From the NCBI RefSeq assembly GCF_013299185.1, contig NZ_JAAFKG010000025.1, forward strand, positions 1 through 64,000: a stretch of 64,000 nt of DNA. The letters are read 5' to 3'. The notes below the pieces were generated by a model. That model had not been told where the DNA came from. It was given only the letters and a program-made list of their open reading frames with translations, and did not search any database. Source of the DNA: Microcoleus sp. bin48.metabat.b7b8b9.023 (GTDB taxonomy: Bacteria > Cyanobacteriota > Cyanobacteriia > Cyanobacteriales > Microcoleaceae). The first letter of the stretch is position 1. Each line of letters opens with the position of its first letter. Position numbers and translations under genes: made by a program. Positions 24,906 through 34,818 of this stretch are shown here, piece by piece.

Positions 24906-27900
24906 ATGAGCGCCGACAAAACCGGATTTAGTATTAGCGCGATCGCGATTCGCCGCCACATCGGCACTATAATGCTGACATTGGCGATCGTCGTAGTGGG
25001 CATTTTCTACATCACCCAACTCCCCGTTGACTTGCTACCCTCCATCACCTATCCCCGCATCAGCGTGCGCCTAGACGCCCCCGGAGTCTCGCCAGAAGTC
25101 GCAGTTGACGAAATTACCCGCCCCCTCGAACAAGGACTTTCAGCCACAGAAGGAGTCACGCAAGTCTTTTCCCGCACCCGCGAAGGACAAGTCAGCGTCG
25201 ATTTATTCTTCAAAACCGGCGGCGATATTGACCAAGCCCTCAACGACGCCACAGCCTCCGTCAACCGCATTCGCAACCGACTTCCCGACACAGTTGCATC
25301 CCCCACTCTGTTTAAATTTGACCCTTCCCAACAGCCGGTTTACGAATTTGCGCTGACTTCAGACTCGCGCCAAGGCGTAGATTTGCGAGTATTCGCCGAT
25401 GACGAATTAGCCAGGGAAATTAACGTAATTCCCGGAGTAGCTTCCGTTGACGTTTCCGGCGGGGTTCAAGAAGAAATTCAAGTTAATATTGACCTGAACC
25501 GGCTGCAAAGTTTAGGAGTTAATCTTAACGATGTTTTTAGTGCTTTGCGCGATCGCAATTTAGACACTTCCGGCGGCAGACTGCGCCAAGAATCCAACGA
25601 ACCCCTGACTCGCACCATCGGGCGATTTAAAACAGCCGCCGAAATCAACAACCTTTCCTTTCAAATATCCGGTTCCAACCCGCCCAAACGAGTTTACCTG
25701 CGCGATTTTGCCGCAGTCAAAGACGGTACAGAAGAACAGCGAGTTAAAGTTTTTCTAAATCAAAAACCTGCCGTTAAAATTAGCATTTTGAAACAGCCGG
25801 ACGCCAACACGATTACGGTTGTGGACGGAGTGAAAAATCGCCTCAAACAAATGCAGGAATCCGGCTTGATTTCGGCAGACATGAAAGTAGTTACCACCTT
25901 AGACGAATCCCGATTCATCCGCAATTCCCTAGCCGATGTCGCGAATGCCGGAATTTCCGGGGCAGTCTTGGCTGCGATCGCCGTTTTGTTCTTTTTAGGT
26001 TCCCTCAGACAAACGCTGATTATCTCTCTGACTATTCCCCTGTGTACTTTAGCTGCAATTATTTTAATGAAGCTGTTCGGGTTGTCGCTGAACTTGTTTA
26101 GTTTGGGCGGTTTAGCCTTGGGAATCGGTCAGGCGATCGATACTAGCGTAGTTATTTTAGAAAATATTGTAGTCGGTTTAAACAGCAACCCCGATCTCAA
26201 AAAAGGCAAAATCAAAAATCGCCAACAACTAACCATAGAAGAGTCGGTAATGCGGAGTCAAGAAGTAGAATCAGCAATGGTTGCTTCCACTGCCGCTAAC
26301 TTAGTATCTGTGCTGCCATTTTTGCTGATTGGCGGCTTCTTTTCCCTGCTATTTAGCGAATTAATTTTGACAATTTGCTTTGCAGTAGCAGCGTCTCTGC
26401 TAGTAGCTGTAACTGTAGTACCGATGCTGACTTCCCGCTTGATGGGAATGTCTTATTCCAGCGGCGTCAGTCAGTTCGGGCCGATCGCACTTTTCAACCG
26501 CAGCTTTGAAAACGGCACCCGGGCCTACGGTGCGGTGCTGTCAAAAGTGCTGGGTTTGCGCTTAATTATCATTCCACTAGCTTTTATAATTTTAGGCTGC
26601 GGAACTTGGGTGATGGCAAGTCAAATTCCCCAGGAAATATTGCCAAGAATCAATACAAGTCAAGCGCGATTATTTGCTTTGTTTCCTCCCGGTACTAACT
26701 TAGAAACCAATCAAAAAGTAGTTGCAGCCGCCGATAAACTGCTGCTCGCACAGCCAGAAACCGAGTATACTTTAACCACAGCCGGAGGGCTGCTGTTCGG
26801 CAACAATACGATCGAGAATTTGCTCCGGGGAAGCAGCACGATTACGCTGAAAAAAGGTACAAATACGATCGCCTTTACGGAAAGACTGACTGAGGAATTA
26901 AGGAAAATCGACGTTCCCAAGGGAACTCGCTTGCGCTTAGTCCCAGAGGGAATCAGGGGTTTAGTGTTAACGAATTCTCCAGTCAGGGGCGGCGAAATTG
27001 ATGTCATACTTCAGGGCAAAACCGAAAAATCACTGCAAGAAGCAGGCCGCCAGATATTAACAGCATTGGATGAAAAGGTAAAATTAGCCAGGTTTCGGCC
27101 CGATGGAGATGCGCCGCAGTCGGAAGTGCAAATTCGTCCAGACTGGGAAAGAGCTTCTTTGTACGGGCTCAGTGCCCGAGACATTGGGCAGACAGTTCAA
27201 ACAGCAATTGAAGGTTCTATTCCGACTCAGGTGCAGCGGGGAAACCGTTTGGTAGACGTGCGCGTGCAGTTCGATCGCACTTCTGTCAAATCCACCGCCC
27301 AACTCGGACAAATTCCGTTATCTGGTAATAATAGCATCGTCCGTTTGAGCGATGTGGCAAAAATTGCGATCGGCAAAGCGCCGGGAGAAATTCAGCGTCT
27401 CAACCAGCGGCAAGTTTTCTTAATTGTCGGAAACTTAAATCGCGGTGCAAGTTTAGGCGATGCTGTCAAGCAAGTCGATGCAGTTTTAGCCCAATTAAAG
27501 TTACCGCCAGGAGTCAGAATTGTGCCAAGTTCCGCTGCGGAAACCAACCAGCAATTGCAAACTGCGCTCAAAGTTTTGGGCGGGTTGGCGACTTTTTTAG
27601 TGTTTGTAGCGATGGCGGTGCAGTACAATTCCCTAGTCGATCCGCTGGTGATTTTGCTGACAGTGCCGCTGGCGTTGGCTGGGGGGATTTTCGGGCTGTA
27701 CGTGACCAAAACTGCGATCGGGGCCACGGTGATGATCGGGGCAATTTTGCTCGTGGGAATCATCGTGAATAACGGCATTATTATGGTAGAATTGGCCAAC
27801 CAAATTCGGGAAGATGAAAAGGTCGATCGCCCGACAGCAATTATCAGGGCGGCACCTCAACGTTTGCGTCCGATTTTGATGACAACTATTACCACAGTTT

Positions 27901-28130
27901 TGGGTTTGTTTCCCCTCGCTTTGGGAATTGGAGAAGGTTCGGAGTTTCTGCAACCTTTGGGTGTCGTGGTGTTTTCTGGTTTGTCGCTGGCTACTTTGCT
28001 GACGCTGTTTATTATTCCGTGTTTCTATATTTTGCTGCACGATTTCTTCGGGATGTTTGCAGCGAAGAAGAAGCCGCAGGCGGTGGCTGTTCCCGTGCAG
28101 AAAACTGCGAGAAAGAATGCCAATTTGTAA
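24906..28130 (+). CDS. RND-family efflux transporter (HAE1/AcrB-like)
   Basis: 1074 aa, full length for an AcrB-type proton-driven pump of the inner membrane. It shows the family N-terminus (ISAIAIRRHIGTIMLTLAIV, first helix), two large periplasmic loops and 12 expected helices. The TM4 proton-relay segment reads GIGQAIDTSVVILEN, so only one of the two AcrB aspartates (D407/D408) is kept, and the TM10 lysine of AcrB is replaced in GIIVNNGIIMV, as in many non-proteobacterial HAE-type members. No adaptor (MFP) or TolC gene is adjacent, so partners must be elsewhere. Substrate cannot be read. Confidence 0.9.
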   Translation: MSADKTGFSISAIAIRRHIGTIMLTLAIVVVGIFYITQLPVDLLPSITYPRISVRLDAPGVSPEVAVDEITRPLEQGLSATEGVTQVFSRTREGQVSVDLFFKTGGDIDQALNDATASVNRIRNRLPDTVASPTLFKFDPSQQPVYEFALTSDSRQGVDLRVFADDELAREINVIPGVASVDVSGGVQEEIQVNIDLNRLQSLGVNLNDVFSALRDRNLDTSGGRLRQESNEPLTRTIGRFKTAAEINNLSFQISGSNPPKRVYLRDFAAVKDGTEEQRVKVFLNQKPAVKISILKQPDANTITVVDGVKNRLKQMQESGLISADMKVVTTLDESRFIRNSLADVANAGISGAVLAAIAVLFFLGSLRQTLIISLTIPLCTLAAIILMKLFGLSLNLFSLGGLALGIGQAIDTSVVILENIVVGLNSNPDLKKGKIKNRQQLTIEESVMRSQEVESAMVASTAANLVSVLPFLLIGGFFSLLFSELILTICFAVAASLLVAVTVVPMLTSRLMGMSYSSGVSQFGPIALFNRSFENGTRAYGAVLSKVLGLRLIIIPLAFIILGCGTWVMASQIPQEILPRINTSQARLFALFPPGTNLETNQKVVAAADKLLLAQPETEYTLTTAGGLLFGNNTIENLLRGSSTITLKKGTNTIAFTERLTEELRKIDVPKGTRLRLVPEGIRGLVLTNSPVRGGEIDVILQGKTEKSLQEAGRQILTALDEKVKLARFRPDGDAPQSEVQIRPDWERASLYGLSARDIGQTVQTAIEGSIPTQVQRGNRLVDVRVQFDRTSVKSTAQLGQIPLSGNNSIVRLSDVAKIAIGKAPGEIQRLNQRQVFLIVGNLNRGASLGDAVKQVDAVLAQLKLPPGVRIVPSSAAETNQQLQTALKVLGGLATFLVFVAMAVQYNSLVDPLVILLTVPLALAGGIFGLYVTKTAIGATVMIGAILLVGIIVNNGIIMVELANQIREDEKVDRPTAIIRAAPQRLRPILMTTITTVLGLFPLALGIGEGSEFLQPLGVVVFSGLSLATLLTLFIIPCFYILLHDFFGMFAAKKKPQAVAVPVQKTARKNANL

Positions 28131-28520
28131 ATGTAGGGTGCTTATGGCGCACCTTACGATTTGGGCGCTTTCCCACAGTCCGGCGGGGGTTTAAACCCCT
28201 GCCTCATAGCGAAAGTCGGTTAAAAACTACAATCTTGCATCATTCTCGATCGAGGGGTTATTCGTGGGGTTTGGGCGGGTTTATTTAACCTGTTTGCTAC
28301 CTTTATAGTCCTTGGCGAACCCGCCCCTACAGATTATTAAAAATGGTGCAAAATATCAATTAAAAACCGACTGTATTTCGATCGAGCATCGCAATTATCG
28401 TAATTCCTGTAGGGGCGGGTTCACTAATAACCTTAAAGGATGCAGACAGGTTAAATAAACCCGCCCCCACCCCGCGCAAAATTCCTGGATCGAATCTACA
28501 CAACATATCTGAATATATGT
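28131..28520. repeat. Imperfect inverted repeat with 60-bp arms
   Basis: Most of this gap is a palindromic element (28273-28466): ~60-bp arms running from GGGCGGGTTTATTTAACCTG to a CCCGCCCCTACAG end are mirrored around a ~75-bp centre. Preceding it, GTAGGGTGC and its complement form a short dyad just after the RND stop. No gene was seen. Confidence 0.8.
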
Positions 28521-29621
28521 ATGCTTATTAAACCAAAACGTGAAATAAAAAGTGACGGCGGGATATTAACTATAAATCAAACCATCAATTCAGAGTGGGC
28601 TATTGCGATAACTTGCGGTCAAAATGTCACTGTGTGCGATCGCAACTTGTCACCAAAATACGAATACCAGCTTCCAGACGAAATTAGCTGCTTAGCCATT
28701 AGCGCCAAAGGCGACTTGCTGGCAGCAATTATGGCAAATGGCAATCATTTAGCAATTGTGACAGCAGAAAACCAGCTAGTTTTTGAAGAACAGCTACCTA
28801 AACTTCCTAACTATAATGGATTTGAGGACTGCTGGTTTGATGCAGACGGCTTGCGTTTTTGGTGCATGAAAGTAATTGAAGGCAAGGAAGTAGAAATTCA
28901 AATTCGCGATACCAATTCATGGCAAATCCAGCGAAAACTTTTGCTCGAAGACCCTTTTGGATCGAGTTCCTTCGGGTTTTACCCGCACCCGGAAAACCAA
29001 ATTTTAGCTATTTGGGCTGCTGAGGGTCAGGGCTTACAGCAAATTTACTGGCTTTATGATGATGGTACGAGAATTCACGCCGTGGAGGTTCCATGTCCCC
29101 ATGACGCAGCACCTCCAGAATTTCATCCTGCTGGTAGGGAATTTGTGACCGTACATGATTGTGGGCGAAAAATCAGCCGATTCAGTTTTCCCGACTGCAA
29201 TCTACTGGGAATATGCGAATGGCCTCATGCGAATGACGGTTTTGGCTACTATATGTGCTACGTATCGGACGATCGCATTCTAGTCAACACAGATGAAGGA
29301 CTCATGTATCTAATCGATCTTAACAAAATGGAGATATTAGATGCACTAATTTTAATCGGTCACGAACCACGTTCGTCTCAAGAACTTTTTCCTAATCTCA
29401 AGGATGTTGAAGAAGGGCTTTGTGGCGACTTGGACTATTTCTATGGTTTTGATTCAGATAGTATTCTGTCCGTTCATTCACAAGTCCTGAGTCAAGAACC
29501 TCGCTCTAAACAGAAGACATTAGTTATCTTCGGCGGAAAAGAGCTGTTTGGTTCGCTGGCGAAGGTACAACCATCCGCACCCTATAGTAAATTATTCATT
29601 CAATCTTTGCGAATATCTTAA
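28521..29621 (+). CDS. Putative beta-propeller (WD40-like) protein
   Basis: 366 aa, no signal peptide or membrane helix. The sequence shows regularly spaced beta-strand blocks with W-x-I, DxxL and ISxKGDLLAA-type patterns (for example SCLAISAKGDLLAAIMANG, EFVTVHDCGRKISRFSFPD), suggesting a propeller of degenerate WD40-like blades. I do not recognise a specific family or enzyme activity; a binding scaffold is most likely. Its TAA stop codon is also the 3-bp target duplication of the element that follows, so the insertion lies exactly at the gene's end. Confidence 0.6.
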   Translation: MLIKPKREIKSDGGILTINQTINSEWAIAITCGQNVTVCDRNLSPKYEYQLPDEISCLAISAKGDLLAAIMANGNHLAIVTAENQLVFEEQLPKLPNYNGFEDCWFDADGLRFWCMKVIEGKEVEIQIRDTNSWQIQRKLLLEDPFGSSSFGFYPHPENQILAIWAAEGQGLQQIYWLYDDGTRIHAVEVPCPHDAAPPEFHPAGREFVTVHDCGRKISRFSFPDCNLLGICEWPHANDGFGYYMCYVSDDRILVNTDEGLMYLIDLNKMEILDALILIGHEPRSSQELFPNLKDVEEGLCGDLDYFYGFDSDSILSVHSQVLSQEPRSKQKTLVIFGGKELFGSLAKVQPSAPYSKLFIQSLRIS

Positions 29622-29782
29622 GAGGATGTTTGAAAAGTCAAAGGTTGTCACAATTAACACCCGATCCCCCTAAATCCCCCTTAAGAAGGGGGACTTTGAG
29701 CCGGATTCTGGTTCCCCCTTTTTAAGGGGGCTAGGGGGATCGGGTGTTTTGATACCAACGCAAGGACTTTTCAAACACCCTC
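29622..29782. mobile_element. 161-bp MITE with TAA target duplication and nested palindrome
   Basis: Terminal inverted repeats GAGGATGTTTGAAAAGTC and GACTTTTCAAACACCCTC are flanked by TAA on both sides (29619-29621 and 29783-29785). The interior is a second palindrome, GATCCCCCTAAATCCCCCTT and its complement, apparently inserted or captured. No ORF inside. A transposase source is not in the window. Confidence 0.85.
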
Positions 29783-29918
29783 TAAGGGACACCCCAGCCA
29801 CCCCAGCCGACGCCCCACCAGCACCCCACAGACTGATATTTTGTAGCCTCAGTCTCATAAAGTTACATTCCGTTACAATAAAAAAGTAAACAGAACTTGC
29901 AGGCGAGCTCAAAAATCA

Positions 29919-31091
29919 ATGCGCTTAATCTTAATGACCGGAAAAGGCGGCGTCGGGAAAACCTCCGTAGCCGCTGCTACAGGGCTGCGATGCGCCGAAT
30001 TGGGATACAAAACCCTAGTGCTGAGCACAGATCCCGCCCACTCCTTGGCCGACAGCTTCGACATGGAGCTCGGACACGACGCCCGACTCGTAAAACCCAA
30101 CTTGTGGGGAGCAGAATTGGACGCCCTCAGAGAATTAGAAGGCAACTGGGGAGCAGTAAAACGCTACATTAGTGAAGTTTTGAAAGCCCAGGGACTTGAG
30201 GGCGTGCAAGCTGAAGAACTAGCCATTTTGCCGGGAATGGACGAAATATTCGGTTTGGTGCGGATGAAACGGCATTACGACGAGGGAATATATGATGTTT
30301 TAATTATCGATTCTGCCCCCACCGGCACAGCATTGCGACTCCTAAGTTTGCCAGAAGTTGGCGGCTGGTACATGAGAAAATTTTACAAGCCATTGCAAGG
30401 CATATCAGCCGCCCTCAGACCTTTAGTTGAACCGATTTTTAGACCAATTGCCGGCTTTTCTTTGCCGAACAAAGAGGTGATGGATGCACCTTATGAATTT
30501 TACGAACAAATCGAAGCTCTGGAAAAGATTTTAACTGATAATACTGTGACTTCGGTAAGGTTAATCACTAATCCCGAAAAAATGGTAATTAAAGAGTCTT
30601 TGCGCGCCCACGCTTATTTGAGTTTGTACAATGTTGCCACAGATTTAATCGTAGCCAATCGGATTATTCCCGAAGAAGTAACCGATCCCTTTTTCAAGCG
30701 CTGGAAAGAAAACCAGCAGGAGTACAAGCAGGAAATTCACGAGAACTTCCGGCCGCTACCAGTGAAAGAAGTGCCGCTTTATTCCGAAGAAATGTGCGGT
30801 TTGCCAGCCTTGGAGCGATTGAAAGAAACGCTTTACAAAGACGAAGATCCTAGCAAAGTTTATTACACAGAAAATACGATTAAGATTGTGCAGGACAACA
30901 ATCAATATGTTCTAGAACTGTATTTGCCTGGAATTGCTAAGGATCAGATTCAGTTGAGCAAAACTGGTGATGAGTTGAATGTTCGGATTGGGAATCACCG
31001 CCGCAATATGGTATTGCCGCAAGCTTTAGCTGCACTGCAACCTTCCGGGGCGAAGATGGAGGATGATTATTTGAAGATTAAGTTTGCTTAA
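29919..31091 (+). CDS. ArsA/GET3-family ATPase with Hsp20-like C-terminal domain
   Basis: 390 aa. P-loop with signature Lys GKGGVGKTS (8-16), switch [12 protein letters not shown], and switch II-like [16 protein letters not shown]. Residues ~308-390 form an alpha-crystallin-like domain ([18 protein letters not shown] and DELNVRIG). This arrangement is typical of cyanobacterial and plant-plastid ArsA/GET3-type proteins, as opposed to arsenite-pump ArsA; a role in binding or targeting hydrophobic proteins is plausible (family inference). No ars genes are adjacent. A strong hairpin follows the stop. Confidence 0.88.
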   Translation: MRLILMTGKGGVGKTSVAAATGLRCAELGYKTLVLSTDPAHSLADSFDMELGHDARLVKPNLWGAELDALRELEGNWGAVKRYISEVLKAQGLEGVQAEELAILPGMDEIFGLVRMKRHYDEGIYDVLIIDSAPTGTALRLLSLPEVGGWYMRKFYKPLQGISAALRPLVEPIFRPIAGFSLPNKEVMDAPYEFYEQIEALEKILTDNTVTSVRLITNPEKMVIKESLRAHAYLSLYNVATDLIVANRIIPEEVTDPFFKRWKENQQEYKQEIHENFRPLPVKEVPLYSEEMCGLPALERLKETLYKDEDPSKVYYTENTIKIVQDNNQYVLELYLPGIAKDQIQLSKTGDELNVRIGNHRRNMVLPQALAALQPSGAKMEDDYLKIKFA

Positions 31092-31095
31092 TTTA

Positions 31096-31145
31096 ACAGG
31101 ACTTACGCAGGCACAATATAAATAGTTTGCCTGTGTAAGTCCTGT
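31096..31145 (+). terminator. Hairpin after the ArsA-family gene
   Basis: Near-perfect inverted repeat with arms ACAGGACTTACGCAGGCA and TGCCTGTGTAAGTCCTGT, followed by ATTTTTAG. It begins 5 bp after the stop codon. The ACTTACGCA arm is also a dispersed cyanobacterial repeat. Confidence 0.7.
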
Positions 31146-31301
31146 ATTTTTAGTTTAGTCATTGTAGAGACTATCTACTCAGTCAAACATCTGAACTCAA
31201 GGCTATTTTAGTAATTTAACTCAACAAAGTAATCAACGGGTCTCGTCTAATTCGGTTTACTTCCTTGTTATACGAATTTTTCATGAGGCTGCATATAATC
31301 C

Positions 31302-31569
31302 GATCCCCCCTTAGCTTGCCCCCTACTCCCCCTTAATAAGCAGGGTGGTTTTATTGTCAGGATAGGAAATTTCTAACTACGAAAAGTATTGCTCGCCAAG
31401 GTACGTAGTTTCGATCTTTGCGCTGTTAGCTAATCTTATAAAGAGCGCTGAAGCGCAACTACGTACCTAATTTTCTGACGACAATAAAACCTCCCTGCCT
31501 AGCCCCCTTAATAAGGGGGGGAAAGATTTTTCTCAAAGTCCCCCTTTTTAAGGGGGATTTAGGGGGATC
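31302..31569. repeat. Nested palindromic element, GATCCCCC ends
   Basis: Outer ends GATCCCCCC and GGGGGATC enclose CCCTTAATAAGC/CCCTTAATAAGG segments, then GGTTTTATTGTC mirrored by GACAATAAAACC. Inside lies a further palindrome (31399-31468) with arms AGGTACGTAGTT / AACTACGTACCT. The outer motif matches the interior of the element at 29622-29782. No gene. Confidence 0.8.
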
Positions 31570-31584
31570 AAGATATGTGCAACT

Positions 31585-32076
31585 TCACATTAAATTGGTA
31601 TTAGCCCACTTCATTGGTGTTCCCCATATTCCCTTTGTGAAGAAGCGATCGCCACTTTTGACAAACCCTACTTTCTGGTAAAAGCCTACTGCAACATCAG
31701 ATGCGTTAACCGTGATTTCATCAAGCTCGTTGCTGCATCGGGTGAATAGTTCTCTACCGATTCCTTGCCCCGAAAATTCTCTGCGGACGAACAACAATGA
31801 CAGATGATTGCCTCTCCGAAATGCAATAAAACCAACAACTATCCCATTCCATGTAGCAACTAGCGTTTTCTCGCTACTCAAAATTCTTGCTCTTAATTCT
31901 TCTAGATCGGAAATTTGTTTCCATTCAGCAACGCTTTCTGGTGTTCCATCTGTGAGTTCCCATAGATCCGCAGAAGCCCACATACAAGCACTAATTTCTT
32001 GTTCGTCCCCAAGCTGCGGAGGTCGATAGGCAATTGCGTTTATCATTGTGGTGCGATCGTTGAAATGGTGTACCAT
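31585..32076 (-). CDS. GNAT-family N-acetyltransferase
   Basis: 163 aa; an internal start at 32046 (MINAIAYRPPQL) is equally plausible. The acetyl-CoA pyrophosphate-binding motif A reads LFVRREFSGQGIGRELF, and the C-terminal motif B reads VGFYQKVGFVKSG, both standard for GNAT enzymes. Transfers acetyl from acetyl-CoA to an amine; substrate unknown. Not in an obvious operon. Confidence 0.85.
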   Translation of the reverse strand: MVHHFNDRTTMINAIAYRPPQLGDEQEISACMWASADLWELTDGTPESVAEWKQISDLEELRARILSSEKTLVATWNGIVVGFIAFRRGNHLSLLFVRREFSGQGIGRELFTRCSNELDEITVNASDVAVGFYQKVGFVKSGDRFFTKGIWGTPMKWANTNLM

Positions 32077-32271
32077 GATGAAAGCGAAGTACCCAACCGC
32101 TGGTTGTTCGCGACCAAAGAGAGTTTCTGCGTGTATTAGTGTTAGTCTGGCGATCGCAACAGACGACTAAAACCCTCTTGGCCAAAGTGTTTATCAGTTG
32201 TCAAGGCTTCCAGAATACCTCGATCGCGCATCAACACAAAAATTATACATTCCTACACAAAATAAGTTCTA

Positions 32272-33228
32272 TCATTTCGCTAGACCTTCCTGTTTCATTT
32301 CGTATCCCAACAGTTTAGAGAAGTAATCCAAAGTTTCTTGATGTCGGTCATACATATGTATAACCGAAGCCAATTTTTCATCTACAGTGAATACTCCATC
32401 AGGACAAACTTTAAAGCGATTCAAGGATGCGCCAGTAATTGTTAGTACAGGGCCCATGGCATTTTCATGAACTTCAAACGGAATATTCTTAAACCCATCA
32501 GTGTAGAAAAGATGATTAAAGACTGATTGCTCGATACCAATAAAGGGAGTTTTCAAAATTTCTGCACATAGAACTTCAAGGAAAGCATCGACTCCCTTGA
32601 AGCTTCCCATAATTGTGCCAATGCAAATCGCTGGTTTGCCTACCACCTTTTGCAAAGCCTTGGAACCGTAGCTATCGCCATACCACTTTGTATCCCAGTA
32701 ATCGTCACCTCCATACTGGACATCCTGCTTAAAAAAGTGTAATTCTGAGGAATCTACCTCATCAAAAAAGGGTGACTGAAAAGCTACATCTTTTACATCT
32801 GACATAAAGACTTTCTTATACTGTGGATTCGTTTTTAGGAAGTCTCTGTAAGTGAACCACCGGACAAAATGAGGATGATGCCATAGCTTCAATAGCTGAA
32901 CGTACATTTCGTAAAATATAACTCTTAATGACGGTATATTTTGAGTTGACAGTGCCAGCCATCTTGTTGGGTAGAGTATGCATCTATTGAGAAGCTTGGA
33001 GAACTTATTTACACTAGGGGAATAGTTATTTGGAGTGTATGAAAATGTTACCGAATACTCTTTGGCAATTTGACAAAGCTGATTGTTAACATTATTCGTG
33101 CAGATGACTAAGTCGCATACTTGAGGAGCATAGACGCTACGAAGAGTTTTTGCAAATACCTCTAGTCTCTCTGGATTTAGATTAGTTGCAAATCCAAGGA
33201 CAACATTCTCAATTTGGTGATCCGACAT
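32272..33228 (-). CDS. Putative glycosyltransferase-like protein
   Basis: 318 aa, cytoplasmic, no signal peptide. It begins with a GT-A-like strand/loop (NVVLGFATNLNPERLEVFAKTLRSV), has a DxD-style acidic strand end in KVFMSDVKDVAFQSPFF, and later ICIGTIMGSFKGVDAF and IGIEQSVFNHLFYTDGF, the pattern seen in nucleotide-sugar transferases of GT8/related groups. No known catalytic signature beyond this is secure, so the call is tentative. Codon use and A/T content are slightly unlike the surrounding genes, suggesting a mobile polysaccharide gene (inference). Confidence 0.5.
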   Translation of the reverse strand: MSDHQIENVVLGFATNLNPERLEVFAKTLRSVYAPQVCDLVICTNNVNNQLCQIAKEYSVTFSYTPNNYSPSVNKFSKLLNRCILYPTRWLALSTQNIPSLRVIFYEMYVQLLKLWHHPHFVRWFTYRDFLKTNPQYKKVFMSDVKDVAFQSPFFDEVDSSELHFFKQDVQYGGDDYWDTKWYGDSYGSKALQKVVGKPAICIGTIMGSFKGVDAFLEVLCAEILKTPFIGIEQSVFNHLFYTDGFKNIPFEVHENAMGPVLTITGASLNRFKVCPDGVFTVDEKLASVIHMYDRHQETLDYFSKLLGYEMKQEGLAK

Positions 33229-33842
33229 AGTTATAATCCTTCGTCAAAACAGATAAAACCTAACTATAGCAGCCCTAAATCAGTCGAAAAATTGATGGAT
33301 GCCAGAACCTTTGCAGTGTAAGCGTTTTACTAGCGTATAATGCCAGCAAATCATTTAGGATTGGTATATCTAATATTACAGGCCGTTTAGGATAATTGTC
33401 AAGTTTCTGGCTAAACACCCTATATGGAATCAAAAGCCGAAAGTTTCTGCCTAAAATCCCTATTTTATCTGATTAGACCGAAATTTTGTGCCCAATCACA
33501 CAAATCGTGGTGTTATGTGGAAAATTTCGGGCATTATTATTTAGACCCGCACGCGATCGAGTGCGGGTCAAGCATTAGTCGTAGGGAGTGATTAGTCCGC
33601 TCGCTAGCAATTAATATCAAGTCAGCGCCGATCGCAATCTATTAGCTGATGGATTAATCGTCACACCCACACTTAGGATCGCAAATTAAATAATTTACAC
33701 TCTTGAAAGTGGGATGGGCGGGAGAGCCCGTTCTTTCTTGCTGGCAAGATTTATATCCGCATCATCACCATCAAATCGATAAATATTTTGACTCATTTAC
33801 TACTCCGTAGTTGATTGTTTTTGGAATGAAAGGCGATCGCAT
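33229..33842. other. Intergenic, 614 bp
   Basis: A/T-rich spacer between a minus-strand pair. It contains a short GACCCGCAC/GTGCGGGTC palindrome (33544-33569) and two loosely repeated segments with AAAGTTTCTG/GTCAAGTTTCTGGCTAAA words around 33.40-33.46 kb. No ORF or RNA was recognised. Confidence 0.4.
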
Positions 33843-34625
33843 TTAACCCTTCGACGTTGATTCAGTGTATCCGATCGCACTCACGATATCGCGATCGATC
33901 GCACTCAGCCAATTCTCCTGTTGGGATTGAACACTGTGCACAAAGCAACTCAACAAAAAGGCGATCGACCTCACAGAGTCTTGATTTGAGAAATCCGCTG
34001 TGTTATCCTCTTCCGGTGCACCGCTGGGTTGTGGAGAATCATTGATGCTGTAATGGTTTAAACCCGTTAACTCAATGAAGGTTTTTGCTGGTGCTGGTAT
34101 CCTCTGAAATGCCGATCGCGAAAGTGTTTGAGGAACCACTGAGTCCTTTTCCCCAGATAGCATTAGGATAGGAGGCAACGGGGCGATCGCGCTAGTGTTT
34201 GATGGTGCGTTCGATCCGTAGGTAACTATCGCCATGAGTTGACTGGACAGTTCAGGAGAATTAGCGCCTACAGTACCGAAAGCAGCCATACCACCAGCCG
34301 AATGTCCTAACAATATAACTCCTCTATCGAGAGCATTATTAAGCGAGGGACAACTCGAAGGTTTCAGTGCGGCAAAAACCTTCGCCGCTGAACTGTTATC
34401 TGGACAAAGATAATCTCTGCCAACTGGGAAGCAGTTTGGCACAATTACCCAGAATTGATGCTTAGTCAACTCGGTTGCGATCGCAGTATATTCTAACTTG
34501 TCGATTTCAACTCCCTGTAAGATTAAGATGACGGAAGATGAGTCATCATCTTCAAGGAGTGGTTGGGGAGGATATATATCGAAAGGAATCGGAGATGCCA
34601 AGTTAGGCGTTATGGATATGGGCAT
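33843..34625 (-). CDS. Alpha/beta hydrolase (chlorophyllase/PET-hydrolase-like)
   Basis: 260 aa. The nucleophile elbow is GHSAGG (S109), followed by an acidic strand end EKDSVVP and a His in GLNHYSIND, so a complete Ser-Asp-His triad is available. ILILQGVEIDKLEYTAIATEL forms the first strand and lid start. No signal peptide is clear. The family hydrolyses esters; cyanobacterial members of this size are often annotated as chlorophyllase- or dienelactone hydrolase-like, but substrate is not readable. Confidence 0.8.
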   Translation of the reverse strand: MPISITPNLASPIPFDIYPPQPLLEDDDSSSVILILQGVEIDKLEYTAIATELTKHQFWVIVPNCFPVGRDYLCPDNSSAAKVFAALKPSSCPSLNNALDRGVILLGHSAGGMAAFGTVGANSPELSSQLMAIVTYGSNAPSNTSAIAPLPPILMLSGEKDSVVPQTLSRSAFQRIPAPAKTFIELTGLNHYSINDSPQPSGAPEEDNTADFSNQDSVRSIAFLLSCFVHSVQSQQENWLSAIDRDIVSAIGYTESTSKG

Positions 34626-34671
34626 ATACTGTTTAATAAAATTAGGATACTATTCTTTAAATTTAGGACAC

Positions 34672-34818
34672 GGTTTGTAGTAAGGACTTTAGTCCTTTAT
34701 CCATGGATGAAGAAGGACTGAAGTCCTCACTACGAAACTTTTTCCTCTCTTGGTTTGTAGTGAGGACTTTAGTCCTTTTTGAATGGATGAAGAAGGACTG
34801 AAGTCCTCACTACGAACC
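34672..34818. repeat. Two GGTTTGTAGT(G/A)AGGAC palindromes
   Basis: Palindromes 34672-34738 and 34752-34818, each with ~25-bp arms around an ATGGATGA loop, are almost identical tandem copies. The second one overlaps the 3' end of the methyltransferase gene, whose stop codon (in GGTTCGTAG, minus strand) is supplied by the repeat. Confidence 0.9.
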
